This document shows positions 21,789-32,839 of a DNA stretch of 64,000 bases, piece by piece (position 1 is the stretch's first letter; each line of letters begins with the position of its first letter). Made by a program: the position numbers and the translations under genes. The notes beneath the pieces were generated by a model that was given only the letters and a program-made list of their open reading frames with translations, did not search any database and had not been told where the DNA came from. The stretch comes from Nymphaea colorata. Lineage: Eukaryota; Streptophyta; Magnoliopsida; Nymphaeales; Nymphaeaceae. The stretch is taken from positions 17,849,002 to 17,913,001 of the forward strand of contig NC_045148.1 in assembly GCF_008831285.2 (NCBI RefSeq). The letters are read 5' to 3'.

Positions 21789-24700
21789 ATGGCAGATTCT
21801 ACCATGGCCAATACTCCCAAAAAGAGGGAACGATCATCACCTCCATTCTCCTCAACGACACCAACTATCTTAGCTGGGCCAAAGCTGCTTGTCTTTTCTT
21901 GAGTGGACGATCCAAAGTGGGATATATCAGTGGACAAATCACACCTTCAGCGTGAACAATCCTAACTATGAGGATTGGAAATATGAAAACGATATGGTAA
22001 TGGCTTGGCTTATGAATTTCATGGAACCTCACATATCCAGTTTATTTCTGTATAAAGAAACAACGAAGGAAATATGGGATACTTTGAAGGAGATATACAA
22101 CGAGCAAAACAATCTTGCCCGTGTGTACCAACTTTAACTTGATATTGCCAATCTCACCAAAGACGGTAAGCAGACCGGTCTTTATTTAAACAAGCTCCAC
22201 AGCTTGTATGATGAGCTTGCACAATACCGACCAGCCACTGCCGATGCCAACGTCTATAAAAAAAGATTCGAGGAAGACAAAATATTTAAAGTTCTTGCTG
22301 GCCTTGGACCTGAATATGAGAATCTTCGAGCCAAATTCTCATGATTAATCCTTTACCAAGCTTTAATTAAGTTTGTCAAGCAATTCAAAGAAAAGACACT
22401 AGAAAAAAAGTCATGAACCCGATATCCAAATCAGAGTTACATGAAGCTGGTCTAGAAAAGATAGCGTGCATAGCTCGGTCTGAACAAAATTCATGGAAAC
22501 TCAATTCAAAAAATCAAAGCGGTGGGAACAATCTCCAACGGAATCTTAGTAAACTCAAATGTACTTATTGCAAAAAAACCGGACATCTTCATGAAAGATG
22601 TTGGGAGCTCATCGACAGACCCGTAAGAGACAAACCGGCTACCCTTCTCAAGCTGATCTTGCTCATTTTGTTACAAAAGGTGATTTAGAGAAAATTTTCC
22701 AACAATTCTCTAAAACAAATCTAGTATCTACTCATCCAGTCGGCAATACCAATGAAGGTAACAACCTTGCTCTCTGCACTCATTCTAGTAATTCTATATG
22801 GGTTGTTGATACGGGTGCAACTGATCACATGACGAATGATGCATCAAGGTTAACTGCGATTGATTGCATAAACAAAAAGCATGTATTTACAGCCGACGGA
22901 TCACATATTGCTGTTGATGGAACTGGAAAAATTTCATTCTTTGAAAACAAATCGTCTTCTATCTTTTATGTTCCAAATCTCTCCACTAGTTTGATGTCAG
23001 TTAGTAAGTTGACAAAGACTTATAATTGTTTGGTCATTTTTTCTCCCAAGAATGTGATATTTCAGGATCTGGAAACGAAGAAGGAGATTGGTAGAGGACG
23101 AGAACAAAACGGGTTGTATGTGATAGAAACTCCCGGAGCTAGCTTTCTCATACATACTAATATGGAAAAGAAGAGGCAAGAATATCAAATGTGGCATGCA
23201 CGACTTGGGCATATTTCAGACAAAAGCTTGAAGATGTGTGTTCCTAATATCACCACTAACGAACACTCTTGTGATGCTTTCGAATATTCAAAGTCTAATA
23301 GACTGCCGTTTCAATCATCTACTGAACGATCCACAAACTTTTTTGATTTAGTACACTCTGACATGTGGGGGCCAGCTCCTGTGGAATCCTATACGGGATA
23401 CAAGTACTATGTGTCTTTCATTGAAGATAAATCTCGCATGTCATAGATATTTTTTTTTAGAAATAAAAGTGAAGTTTTTAAGACCTTTCAAGACTATTAC
23501 AATTTTGTTTACACTCAGTATGGTGCAAAAATTAAGAAGTTTCGATCTAATAACAAGGGGGAATATGTGAATCAACAGTTTGAGGAATTCATGAATAAAA
23601 AGGGGATTCAACCACAACTTACATGTTCTGGTACTCCCCAACAAAACGGGGTGTCAGAAAGGAAAAATAGACAGCTCCTTACTACCGCTCGCGCTCTCAT
23701 GATTCACATGAATGTACCTCAAATGTTTTGGGCAGAAGCAATTGGTACTGCCTGTTATCTTGCCAATAGAGTTCCAAGTTCTAGCATTGAAAATCAAGTT
23801 CCTCTTGAAGTTTTACTTCAAAGATCGATTTTTATTAAGCATTTAAGAATTTTTGGGTGCAAATGTTTTGTGCATATACAAGAAAAATTTTGAAACAAAC
23901 TTGAGAAACGAACCTTGAAATGTGTTTTTCTTGGATATTCTAACAAGAAGAAAGGTTATAGATGTTTTGAACCAAGATCAAGAAAGTTTTTTGTGACTCG
24001 GGATATGAAATTTTTTGAAAGTGAACCTTTCTATGAGGCACCGAGTCAGGGGGAGACTCACATGCAAGATCAAGGTACCACTCCTACTGCTCCTTCTGCT
24101 CCCACTTCCTCTATTGCATCCACTGATCCTGCTGCTTCCTTTCTTCTTCCTCCCACTTCCTCTATTGCATCCACCGATCCTGCTACTTCCTTTCCTCTTC
24201 CCCTTGTTGATATTTTTCAAGCTCCTCAGAACCAAAACCAGCAATCTAGTGAACCTACCATCTTAGAAAATCCAAACCAAGATAGCAACTCTTAGCCACT
24301 GGTGCTCACACAAAGCCAAACTCTTGAACCAATACTTAGATGATCAACTCGTCCCTCTAGACCACCACCAAAACTAAAAGAGTTCTATACCTATCTATCA
24401 ACCCAACACGTTCATTCCATAGACAACTACACTACTTTTGATACCTTATCCAAACCGTACCAGTCCTATATTCTCAATACCTACTCCCATCATGAACCAA
24501 AAAACTATGAGGAAGCAAGCACAAATCAAAATTGGCAGGTTGCTATGCAAGAATAGTTGTCTGCATTAAAGAAGAACAAAACTTGGGAGTTTGTGCCATT
24601 GCCCGAAGGGAAGAGAGTTGTCGGATGTAAGTGGGTATACAAGATAAAATTTCATAGTGATTGTTCTATAGAACGATACAAAGCTCATCTTGTTGCTAAG

Positions 24701-26021
24701 GGTTTTACTCAAACCGAAGGAGTAGACTACAATGAGACCTTCGCTCTTGTTGCTTAGATGAATATAGTAACGATTCTCCTATCAGTAGCATCAATCAAGC
24801 GGTGGAAACTAAAACAACTTGATGTCAAAAATGTATTTTTTCATGGAGAGCTCAATGAAGAAGTTTACGTGCAAGTTCCTCAAGGCATGCAACATGAGAA
24901 AGGATATGTGTGCAAACTAAAAAAGACCCTTTATGGCCTTAAGCAGTCCGCCCGAGCTTGGTTTTCACGCCTAAGTGAAGCATTGGTTAAAATTGGGTCT
25001 AAGCGTAGCAGTGCTGATTATACAATGTTTGTCGCTATTCAATCTTCAAAAGTAACCATTTGGCTTGTTTATGTAGATGATATCATATTGACAGGTGATG
25101 ACAGAGATTTCATGGCCCAAGTCAAAACTTATCTAAATCAGCAATTTGAAATCAAAGATCTCGGGATCCTACGATACTTCTTGGGTATAGAAGTGGCGCA
25201 TTCCGAAAATGGAGCCTTTATATGCCAAAGGAAATACACTCTCGACCTCTTGAAGGAAACCGGTTGCCTGGGTGCCAAGGTTGCAGACACGCCCCTTGAA
25301 ATGAACTGCAAATTGAAAAAAGAAGAAGGGGAAGACATCGAAAACATTCAAAGTTTTCAAAAGTTGGTTGGAAAGCTCATATACCTAACCGTCACTCAAC
25401 CAGATATCACCTATGTTGTCAATCTGGTAAGTCAGTTTATGCACAATCCGAGGTCAAGACATGTCGAAGCTGTTCGCAGGATCTTGAGATATTTAAAAGG
25501 AACTCCAGGGCAAGTAATCTTGATGAAACGAGATCAGAAAATAGATGTAACTGGATATTATGATGCTAACTGGACAGGGGATCCAAACAACCGAAAGTCT
25601 ACATCAGGATATTGTACGTTTGTTGGAGGAAACTTGGTAACTTGGAAAAGCAAAAAACAGTCAGTTGTGGCTCGATTGAGCGCAGAGGCTGAATACAGGG
25701 CCATGGCTTCATGTACATGTGAGTTGATATGGATAAAAGCATTGCTCAAAGATATGAAGATTGAAATGAGGGAGTTTATGAAGCCTATGTGCGACAACAT
25801 GGTAGCAATCTATATTAGAGCTAATCCTGTTTTTCATGAACGCACTAAGCACATCGAAGTTGATTGTCACTTTATTAGAGAAAAGATATCGAACTATTAA
25901 CACACCACACGTCAGAAGCGAATTTCAACTTGCAGATATCTTTACAAAATCTCTTGGAAGGGATCGCCATATATATATCATGCGCAAGTTGGGGCAGATC
26001 GACATCTGCTCCCCAACTTGA
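21789..26021 (+). pseudogene. Copia-1 gag-pol, disabled
   Basis: The gag start is near 21789 (MADSTMANTP) but shifts frame before NNPNYEDWKYENDMV at 21955. A CCHC knuckle (CTYCKKTGHLHERC) lies near 22560. Protease has its active DTGA (near 22810). The pre-integrase zinc site keeps WHARLGH, but the final Cys is replaced by Phe (CDAF for CDAC, near 23275). The second catalytic Asp of integrase is Asn (FRSNNKGEY, near 23545). Reverse transcriptase keeps QLDVKN and YVDD (near 25070), and RNase H keeps the DANW and SAEAEYRAMA regions. In-frame stops occur near 22136, 23444, 23892, 24292, 24341, 24555 and 24757. The longest intact piece is 24758-25900 (RT-RNase H). Capsid, protease, integrase and RT would normally be made as one polyprotein; this copy cannot do so. 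Confidence 0.92.
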
Positions 26022-26030
26022 GGGGGAGAT

Positions 26031-26394
26031 TGTCCGTTACAAAGAGATAAGGAGGCGATCCACCATATTTGGGAAGGAGATATCTACAGATTTGGCCGTT
26101 TCCTCAATCAGCCCAAATTTGGGCGTTTCCTCATTTCAGCTCCATCTTCTCCATGATTGTTGAAATCAATCCCAAGATTTTCATAACTCCCTCATAAAGG
26201 TGTTTCCATCTAAAGATGGTTGTAACTCTATATAAATCGTGAATTCCTAGTGTAAAAGCATGAGAAATAATATGAAGAAGAACGCCCCTTTTCTCTCGTG
26301 GATGTAGGCTACAAGCCGAACCACGTAACATGCTGCCTTGCTCTGCTCCCTTCCGATTCGCATCCTTTGTTTCCTCATTTTATGCTTTCTAACA
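26031..26394 (+). repeat. Copia-1 3' LTR (intact promoter region)
   Basis: Starts TGTCCGTTACAAAG right after the purine tract GAGGGGGAGAT and ends TTTCTAACA. It retains TATATAAAT at 26229-26237, which the 5' LTR has lost, so any LTR-driven transcript would start here and read rightward into flanking DNA. Confidence 0.92.
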
Positions 26395-28555
26395 CACTTC
26401 TGGTGTTTCATCACATGTGCTCTGCTTATTCAACGGAAAGTTGATTGTTGTGGAACTTTCCTTTTTTGCAGATTTAGTTTCTTCCTCTCCAGAAGTTTAA
26501 TTTGGTGGTTCACCCGAAAGGCATGGAATGGGTTTGATTTTTTTAATTTTTAGATACAGATGTTCGGTCGCTATTCTGCTTAGCTTTCCATCAGGATACC
26601 TTCTTGATGAATGTTGAATTTTTGTCATTTGGTGGTTGAAGCCATGGATGGTGCTTGAGTTTCAAATCTTGAAATAATAGATGGCACTGAAATGTTGAAG
26701 TAGTTTCTGTTGCGTGGTTATTAAGAAGAGATTTCATTGCAATTCTGCTCCCACTAGCATCTCGTTCAAAAGTATAGATACATGTGCCTACGTCGCTGAG
26801 CTTCAGAAATTATTTGAGGAAATCTTACCTCGGACAGATTGTCGCTAGACACGTTCTTTGTCTCATTAATTTTTTGTGGAGTATGCTAACAAACCTCGCA
26901 AAAAAAAAAAACTATTTTCTCTTTAAGATTTCTACTGCATATGAAAGCATACCCAGAGTTGTAGGAGCTCAAAATGTTGCATTAATAACATATCTGCACT
27001 GTCTTCTAAACAGCTTCCTTGGTGGAGCATGAAAGGTCGTCTCAGTCATTCTGAAACTAATGTTAAACGTCTGTTTCGTTGATGAGAACTAAAGTTTCAT
27101 TTACTTTCTCTAGCGTAATTTCCACTAGTTTGGAATTGTCCTACCGAAATTCCATTCAATGCCAACTTATCCAGGTTATGATGGAAAGTCGCACAAATTG
27201 AGGAATAGCAAATGTGAACCTGCTCATTCTCAAGGTTTCAGGATAGAAAACCTTCCTTGTTAACCAAACAATTGTAACCTTTTATCTTGCAAAATGATCT
27301 TCGTGTATGTCTGGGAGCTATAAAGACTTGGTTTCTTGCTTTACCACTCAAATAGTTGAACAGATGGACAACTTAAATTTCATTTTTTGTTTCTTTCATT
27401 TCCTAATCATATGCGGGTTTCTGATTTTTGTAAGCATCATGAAGAAATTTACTTCAATTATTTTACTCGAAATTTCCAACTGTTTGAACTGCAACAGGAG
27501 TATGTTCAGAGTCGTAATATCATTGTGGAGTATACTATGTACCCGTACAAGTTGTGTGATAGGAAACTAGGTGTTGTTCAATTTTGTCAGCTGTATCTTG
27601 GGCAAACACAGTGGAAAATTGAATCAGGAAGCATGGTACTTGGAGCTAAAATTAAGAAGGAATAGAAGACCACAAAAGCAGATGAGCAGGTTTTCAAGAA
27701 CTCCAATGCAGAGAAAGGGAAAATCTAGTGAGAAGCTTCATATCCTTCCGTGAGATAAGCTTCTGATTAAAAGTGGTTTTCTTCTTGGCAAGCAAGCTTT
27801 GAGTATTGCTTTGTATTGTGTAAGGTGCAGTATTGCAACAAATAGGATCTGAAATGTATATGTGTGTGTGCGAACACAATGCCCAAACCTTGTTCTCTTA
27901 AGTACGTATAGTACGATTGCCTGCCCCATGTTCATGTACTTGTATCCACATCCATAAACAATAATATCCGTTGCTTCTTATATTTTCAGACTGTAGATAA
28001 TTTTGCTTTCCCTTTCTTTGTACTTTTACATCCTTCTTATCCTTGAATTTCCAAATTGAGTCCCCTTGGTCTCTTCACCAGGTTTAATTCAGCATTTGCA
28101 GTATTGACTTTATTGAGTTTGTGTCCAAGGATGACATAAAAGAAAGCGGTTTCAGAGTGAAATCCTTCATTCCCTCTTGTTCCAAGTTTTGGAGTGGGTC
28201 TGAATATAGACATCGCTGGCAAGGAGCACTTGTTAAAGTGAAGAACACCAAAATGTCCATTTCTGATTGAAAAGACTAAAAGAAACTAGCATTTGTCCAA
28301 TTGCACAAAGTAGTTGCCCTTCTTGAGGGTTAACTGGAGGGTGGTGTCAAGGGTGCATGACTGATTGTGCCAATCCAATCACTGCCAAAGAAAACAGTTG
28401 TTAATGAGAAGGTGGCCAACATGCGCATTTCTGATTGAAGAGACAAAAGGAAGCGAGTGACTGTCCAAATTCACAAAGTAGGCACTTTTCTTGACTAATT
28501 AAAGTATTATGGTGTTGCGAAAGGTAAATTTGCAGGACACACTCATTCGGTGGCT
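26395..28555. other. No gene recognised; possible decayed exon near 27493-27664
   Basis: Near 27493 a CAG acceptor-like site is followed by an open plus frame (EYVQSRNIIVEYTMYPYK ... to IKKE stop at 27665). I do not recognise it. Other frames are short. The region could be the right part of a host locus split by the copia insertion, but there is no supporting homology that I can see. Confidence 0.3.
28232..28494 (+). repeat. Diverged ~95-bp repeat, copies A and B, upstream of LTP-like gene 1
   Basis: Copy A (28232-28325) and copy B (28400-28494) share GTTAA(A/T)G, CATTTCTGATTGAA(A/G)AGAC, TGTCCAA and CACAAAGTAG, then TTCTTGA. A third copy, more diverged (TTTCTATTTGAAAA, CTTGTCCAAATGCACA), lies at 29253-29343 downstream of the gene. 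Confidence 0.7.
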
Positions 28556-28651
28556 ATGGCCACGAATTGGTGTCTGTTAGCTCTACTATTCTACCACACA
28601 AGTTCCTTTCTTGCTATTTCCTTTCCCATTGTCCTTCTAGTCTTGCAGGAA

Positions 28652-28936
28652 ATGGGGTTCAAGCTTCACAGCTATGGTGTGATGGTATGTTCCTTCTTCT
28701 TGCTTCTGCCTCTTGGCAACATGATCCCTGCTTCATCTCTGTCTTGCAGCATCAGATCACTAAGCCCATGTCAGGGCGCATACTGTGGTGCATCTCCCAC
28801 CTCAGAGTGCTGCAGAGCCCTCATTTCTCAAATATCTTGCTTTTGCTACTATGCGAGAAAAACCTGCTTATGCATTAGTCATCTACCCCAGGACCGGCCG
28901 AAGGATTGCAAGGGCCTGCAGGCTTACTTACCCTAG
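28652..28936 (+). CDS. Type 2 non-specific lipid-transfer-protein-like precursor, degenerate C-terminus
   Basis: Starting at 28652 gives 94 residues, the family length, with signal peptide MGFKLHSYGVMVCSFFLLLP up to about residue 29. The upstream frame also allows an ATG at 28556, but that adds 32 residues that do not fit a secreted LTP. The mature part has LSC, LSPC, SECC and CFC, the first six cysteines of the eight-cysteine motif, and an Asp-Cys that could be the seventh. The eighth cysteine, expected in a terminal FP-x-C, is missing (end GLQAYLP). Three extra cysteines occur, at AYC and KTCLC. Normal family members are secreted, bind lipids in a cavity held by four disulphides, and act in cuticle or defence roles. 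This one may pair its cysteines differently or be decaying. It is the closest neighbour of the canonical gene at 32549. Confidence 0.7.
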   Translation: MGFKLHSYGVMVCSFFLLLPLGNMIPASSLSCSIRSLSPCQGAYCGASPTSECCRALISQISCFCYYARKTCLCISHLPQDRPKDCKGLQAYLP

Positions 28937-29252
28937 ATACTAATTCGTGGCTCTTACTGAAATGCGAAGTAGTAAGGACATGTATATGTATAAAACCAAG
29001 CTTCAATCCTCATGGTTTTTGCTGATAATGTGTGCAAGAACACTACACTTTTGACTTTGGTATGGCTTTCTTAGCTACTCGCGATTGGCCATGATGTAAG
29101 TTTCAGCAATCATTTATTTATTTTCGATTGAATGATGGATGAAAACCAGAAACTTTTTTCTAATGTAGGGAAGCTGGATTTAGCCAGGGCCTACAATTGT
29201 CTGCCAAGAGTTAATATAGCAGGATTAATTATGCCAATCACTGCTATGTAAT

Positions 29253-29343
29253 GATTAAAGAGGAGCACCGATTTCTATTTGAAAATATCAAAGCAAGCAC
29301 TTGTCCAAATGCACACAGCACCCACCTGTCCACCTTTCCTGAC
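29253..29343 (+). repeat. Copy C of the repeat that flanks LTP-like gene 1
   Basis: Shares GATTTCTATTTGAA, CACTTGTCCAAATGCAC and a TTTCCTGAC end with copies A and B upstream of the gene. More diverged than those two are from each other. Confidence 0.55.
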
Positions 29344-29429
29344 AAGATAACAATTATTTTACTTTACCAAATATGAAATTTGCACATCGCACGTGGCACA
29401 TACGGGGTATAGTATTACACCGATGGCGT

Positions 29430-29468
29430 GTATATATATATATATATATATAGATAGATATAGATATA
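29430..29468. repeat. (TA)n/(TAGA)n microsatellite
   Basis: TA run passing into short TAGA units. Confidence 0.9.
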
Positions 29469-32467
29469 TGGTGTTGAACATGCTTACCATTCTTTTGTGC
29501 TTTATAAATCATCAGTGACATCAAACGCATCAAACAAAAAAAAAAGTCAGTGGTGGCCATAGTTGATATTGTTCAAGTGGGCACCATTAATGTTTGACAT
29601 ATCAGACCTGTTTAGTTGGGCTTGCTGTTAGATCCTAACAACTGAATGATGTTGATATATTAAATCCTAACGACTCATTGAGGGGACAATTGAGTTGGTT
29701 CTCTCTTATTTCTCATTAAATGTTACATTTGACATGTTGTTTTAGTTGCAAAAAAACTTACATATAACTTTTGGACATCTATCCTCTCAATTATCCCATT
29801 TTACGGAACCGAAATCTTTTTGTGCTAGGAAAGATAAGGTTCATTTTTACTCTTGTTCTTTTCCTGGAACTCTTTTGAGTTTTGAGGCCTTTTTTCAAAT
29901 ACATTATAAAGACCAACATTTGCAGAATTACATTGTATTTCCCACCACATGAACTCTTAATCTGCAAAAAGATTGTCCGTAGTATCTAATGTTTGTAAAA
30001 ATTCAGTTGGTAAACAAAATTGGCACAACTGCCAATTTGGTGAATTAGTTGGTTCACTGATTTCTATCGTAGATCGACCAAAAGCACGAAACATCACCCT
30101 TAAGAAAATGGAAAATATATAAAAATTAATTAAAAATAAAATGCATAAAATATTTTAATAAATAACTTAAAATTGAGACATGGCACTAATTTCGGCCGTA
30201 AACGGACAACATTTGATATTCAAATTTGAAATCATATCGCACTGCCAACTACCTTATTTGCAAGCCCAGGCGTTCATTTCCAAGACGGCTGAGCCCAACT
30301 TTGGAAATGAAGGTTTTGGAATGCCCACCTACCATTGGAAATGAATGTCTGTAACTCTCTAAATGGGTTCCCGGGAAACTGATGGCTTGATGAAGCCGAG
30401 AGCTACTTTCCCACTACTAGACAAATGTGGCTCGCTCTTCTCTTTCACCTAAGCCACACCTGTAAAACCTCAAAAAGCAAGTAAATAACCACGCAATGAA
30501 TGATAGACCTGGGAGACGAACTCGCGCTTCACGCATCGCCGTCTTATTTATGAACAATGACCGTCCCGTCAGATCAAGGGAATTGGTTCATGAACGTAGC
30601 AGTTACTGTCGAAGTCGGACGCTGCCATCCATCCTATTCAAACTTAGCATTAATGGTGAATGGCGTTTTGTGGCTGTGCTCTGAATTCAGTACCAAGTGG
30701 CTTTCAATCTGATGGGTGAATGCCACTTTCCGGCAAACAGGTGGTAAAAATAATTTAACCAAAGAGTTGCACCTTGTCTTCAGCGTTTACTGTTGGATTT
30801 CCTCCGCCTAAAATCAGCTTACAGTAAAATCTTGAAAGCTGGGGAGAGTTTCAAGGTGGGTGTGCCATCACGGGTAAATTGTCATGTCCATGTCCAGGAG
30901 GGGGAGGGAGAAGAAGAGGGAAACCGTGCCACTTGAAATTCGAGAAAGTTACTCCACTTTCTGCAGAGAGAGATCTCTGAATCTTCACCACAGTCTGTTT
31001 TGTCAAATAAAAGGCTGATTAATGCAGCACAACAGTTCTCTGTTGTACGTGGACAAGAGAGAGAATATCAAGAAAGAGCTAAGTGCCACATAGAGGATCC
31101 GCATATCTTGACAGTCGACGAGTGAAAGTGCGCTCTTTCCTTCAAAATGATTCCATAATAGAACTGTACGAAGTATCATTGAAAGAAAATACGTATGATT
31201 GTTGAGATTTCAATAGATATGGTACCGTATGGTTAGTTTACGGAAGGATGAAACAGTTAAAATTATTTTTTAACTGTTCTTCGATGAGGCCATCACCATC
31301 ACCATCGCTTGGTGTGACCTCACCATTTGCGCTGCTTGTTACAGTACAGTAACTACAGAGAAGCGAGCCATACGTGGTCCATGATGGATGGCGATGGCGA
31401 ACCCACTTGGCAAAGGCTGAAAAGAACTGCTTTTTAACATGTTGCCACCGACTGCTAAAGGTGAGAGGTCCACTAAAAGGGCTTTTTGATTATCCTGGAT
31501 CTTAAAGCTCATATTAAAATTGTCATTAATGGTCAATAAATTACAAATTCGAGAACTGTTGAGTTAGAATTTTTATTATGTTTCAAATTGAATCAGACAT
31601 CTAAAATCACAGGAGCGGGGTATCTGCTTCGAAATTCAAAGTTTAATCTATGATGAAATTCTTGCATCTTTCAAGTAAAAGTTTCATGTCCTTATTAAAA
31701 ATGAAAGATCTAAAATCCTGAAATCTGAGAATCCAGAGCCTAAATTCCTAAGATAACAAAAATGCAAGTATAAAAGGTCTGAAATTGTACACTTACAGTA
31801 GGCACATCTACGAGTTAACTAACTAAATGGTACCCAGCTAGAAAATTCATGACATGGGTTCTTTCCAGTACTTAACTTTTTTACTCTCTTAAATTAGGAA
31901 GAAAGAAAGAATTTTAGAGGTTGATCGCCTGAAATGACAAAAACTATTTTCTTATCGTCGTGCAGGATCTAGTTTTAAAATAATGCTCACATTTAAGTTG
32001 AAAACAAAACTAGTTTGAAGAAAGAAAATAATAGCTGTCTGTTTTATATATATCTTTATTTATATAAACGCCAAAAATTTCACGCCATTATTAATCAAAA
32101 TGACTGAATGATACGTGCAAAACAACTCGTATAAAACACTTTCTCAGCAAGAAAGTGACAACCAACTCTGGGCTGCAACCGCAAATTTTCCTTCCTGAGC
32201 CAGCAGTCATCTTGACCGTCAAGATCAAACAAGCAAGGTGAGGAGTAAACTCGTACATTGCCCTAACGACGACTAACACGTTAGCAGCGGAACTGGATCA
32301 AAATGCGCCTATTTTACCACTTTCTACCCTTTTCTTTTACCTCTTCTTTTTATCAAGTAAATGTAGAAATTTTTTTACCTGACAGATCACTTTCTTCAAC
32401 TCGAGCTCTATTTCCAAGACTTGGAGCTCTGCCTTTCTCTCTCTCCCCTGCTCTTCCTTGTGGTAGC

Positions 32468-32475
32468 CTATAAAT
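32468..32475 (+). promoter_or_regulatory. TATA box of LTP gene 2
   Basis: CTATAAAT, 81 bp upstream of the start codon. The same octamer stands 85 bp upstream of LTP gene 3. Confidence 0.65.
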
Positions 32476-32548
32476 GGTAGTGACACCCTCCTTGTAACAC
32501 ACATTCTCATACATCAGAATCTCTTTCAGGTTTCTTTTCTAACTTGAA

Positions 32549-32839
32549 ATGGGAAAGTTCAAGTTCTGCAGTCTTCTGCTTTCTATCCTCATGGTGATGC
32601 TTCTTGCCAGGGCACTGCCATCCTCTGCAGCAACTTGCGATCCCAAGCAGCTGAGCGTATGTCTGGGCGCAATACAAGGTTCAGGACCGCCTAGTGGTGT
32701 CTGCTGTTCTGCCCTTAGTGCCCAAAAGTCCTGCTTCTGCAAATATGCCAAGGACCCTTCTCTCAAGGGCATGATCATGTCTCCTGCTTCCAAGAAGATT
32801 GCAAATTACTGCAATGTCCCATTCCCTAGTAAATGTTGA
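32549..32839 (+). CDS. Type 2 non-specific lipid transfer protein precursor (canonical)
   Basis: Single exon, 96 residues. The signal peptide is about residues 1-27 (MGKFKFCSLLLSILMVMLLA then RALPSSA). The mature protein of about 69 residues starts ATCDPKQLSVC and has all eight cysteines in the LTP pattern: C, C, CC, CFC, C, C. The hydrophobic Phe in the CXC pair, the SPASKKIANYC segment and the FPSKC end are hallmarks of type 2 (about 7 kDa) LTPs. Such proteins are secreted to the cell wall and bind lipids in a tunnel stabilised by four disulphides. A TATA box at 32468 and a CT-rich leader precede the start. It shares orientation with the related genes at 28652 and 48928, implying local duplication. 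Confidence 0.93.
   Translation: MGKFKFCSLLLSILMVMLLARALPSSAATCDPKQLSVCLGAIQGSGPPSGVCCSALSAQKSCFCKYAKDPSLKGMIMSPASKKIANYCNVPFPSKC

Larger units (their letters stand above)
20872..26394 (+). mobile_element. Ty1/copia LTR retrotransposon (full structure, inactive)
   Basis: It has a 5' LTR at 20872-21218, a primer-binding site TGGTATCAGAGC directly after it, a disabled gag-pol, a purine tract ending at 26030, and a 3' LTR at 26031-26394. The 5-bp target duplication CACTT flanks it exactly (20867-20871 and 26395-26399). Domain order protease, integrase, reverse transcriptase, RNase H is that of copia. The LTRs have diverged by substitutions and indels, so this is not a recent insertion. Confidence 0.95.
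28937..32467. other. Intergenic; no further gene recognised
   Basis: Contains repeat copy C (29253-29343), a (TA)n run (about 29430-29468) and otherwise AT-rich sequence. Short open frames have no domain. Confidence 0.5.

Noticed and set aside
27387-27665. PP2-like C-terminus (QWKIESGSMVLGAKIKKE)
   Set aside because: Only a loose resemblance to the final residues of PP2 proteins. The preceding sequence does not fit the domain.
28556-28936. Upstream ATG as the start of LTP-like gene 1
   Set aside because: It would add 32 residues with a second hydrophobic stretch. The ATG at 28652 gives the normal family length and signal peptide.
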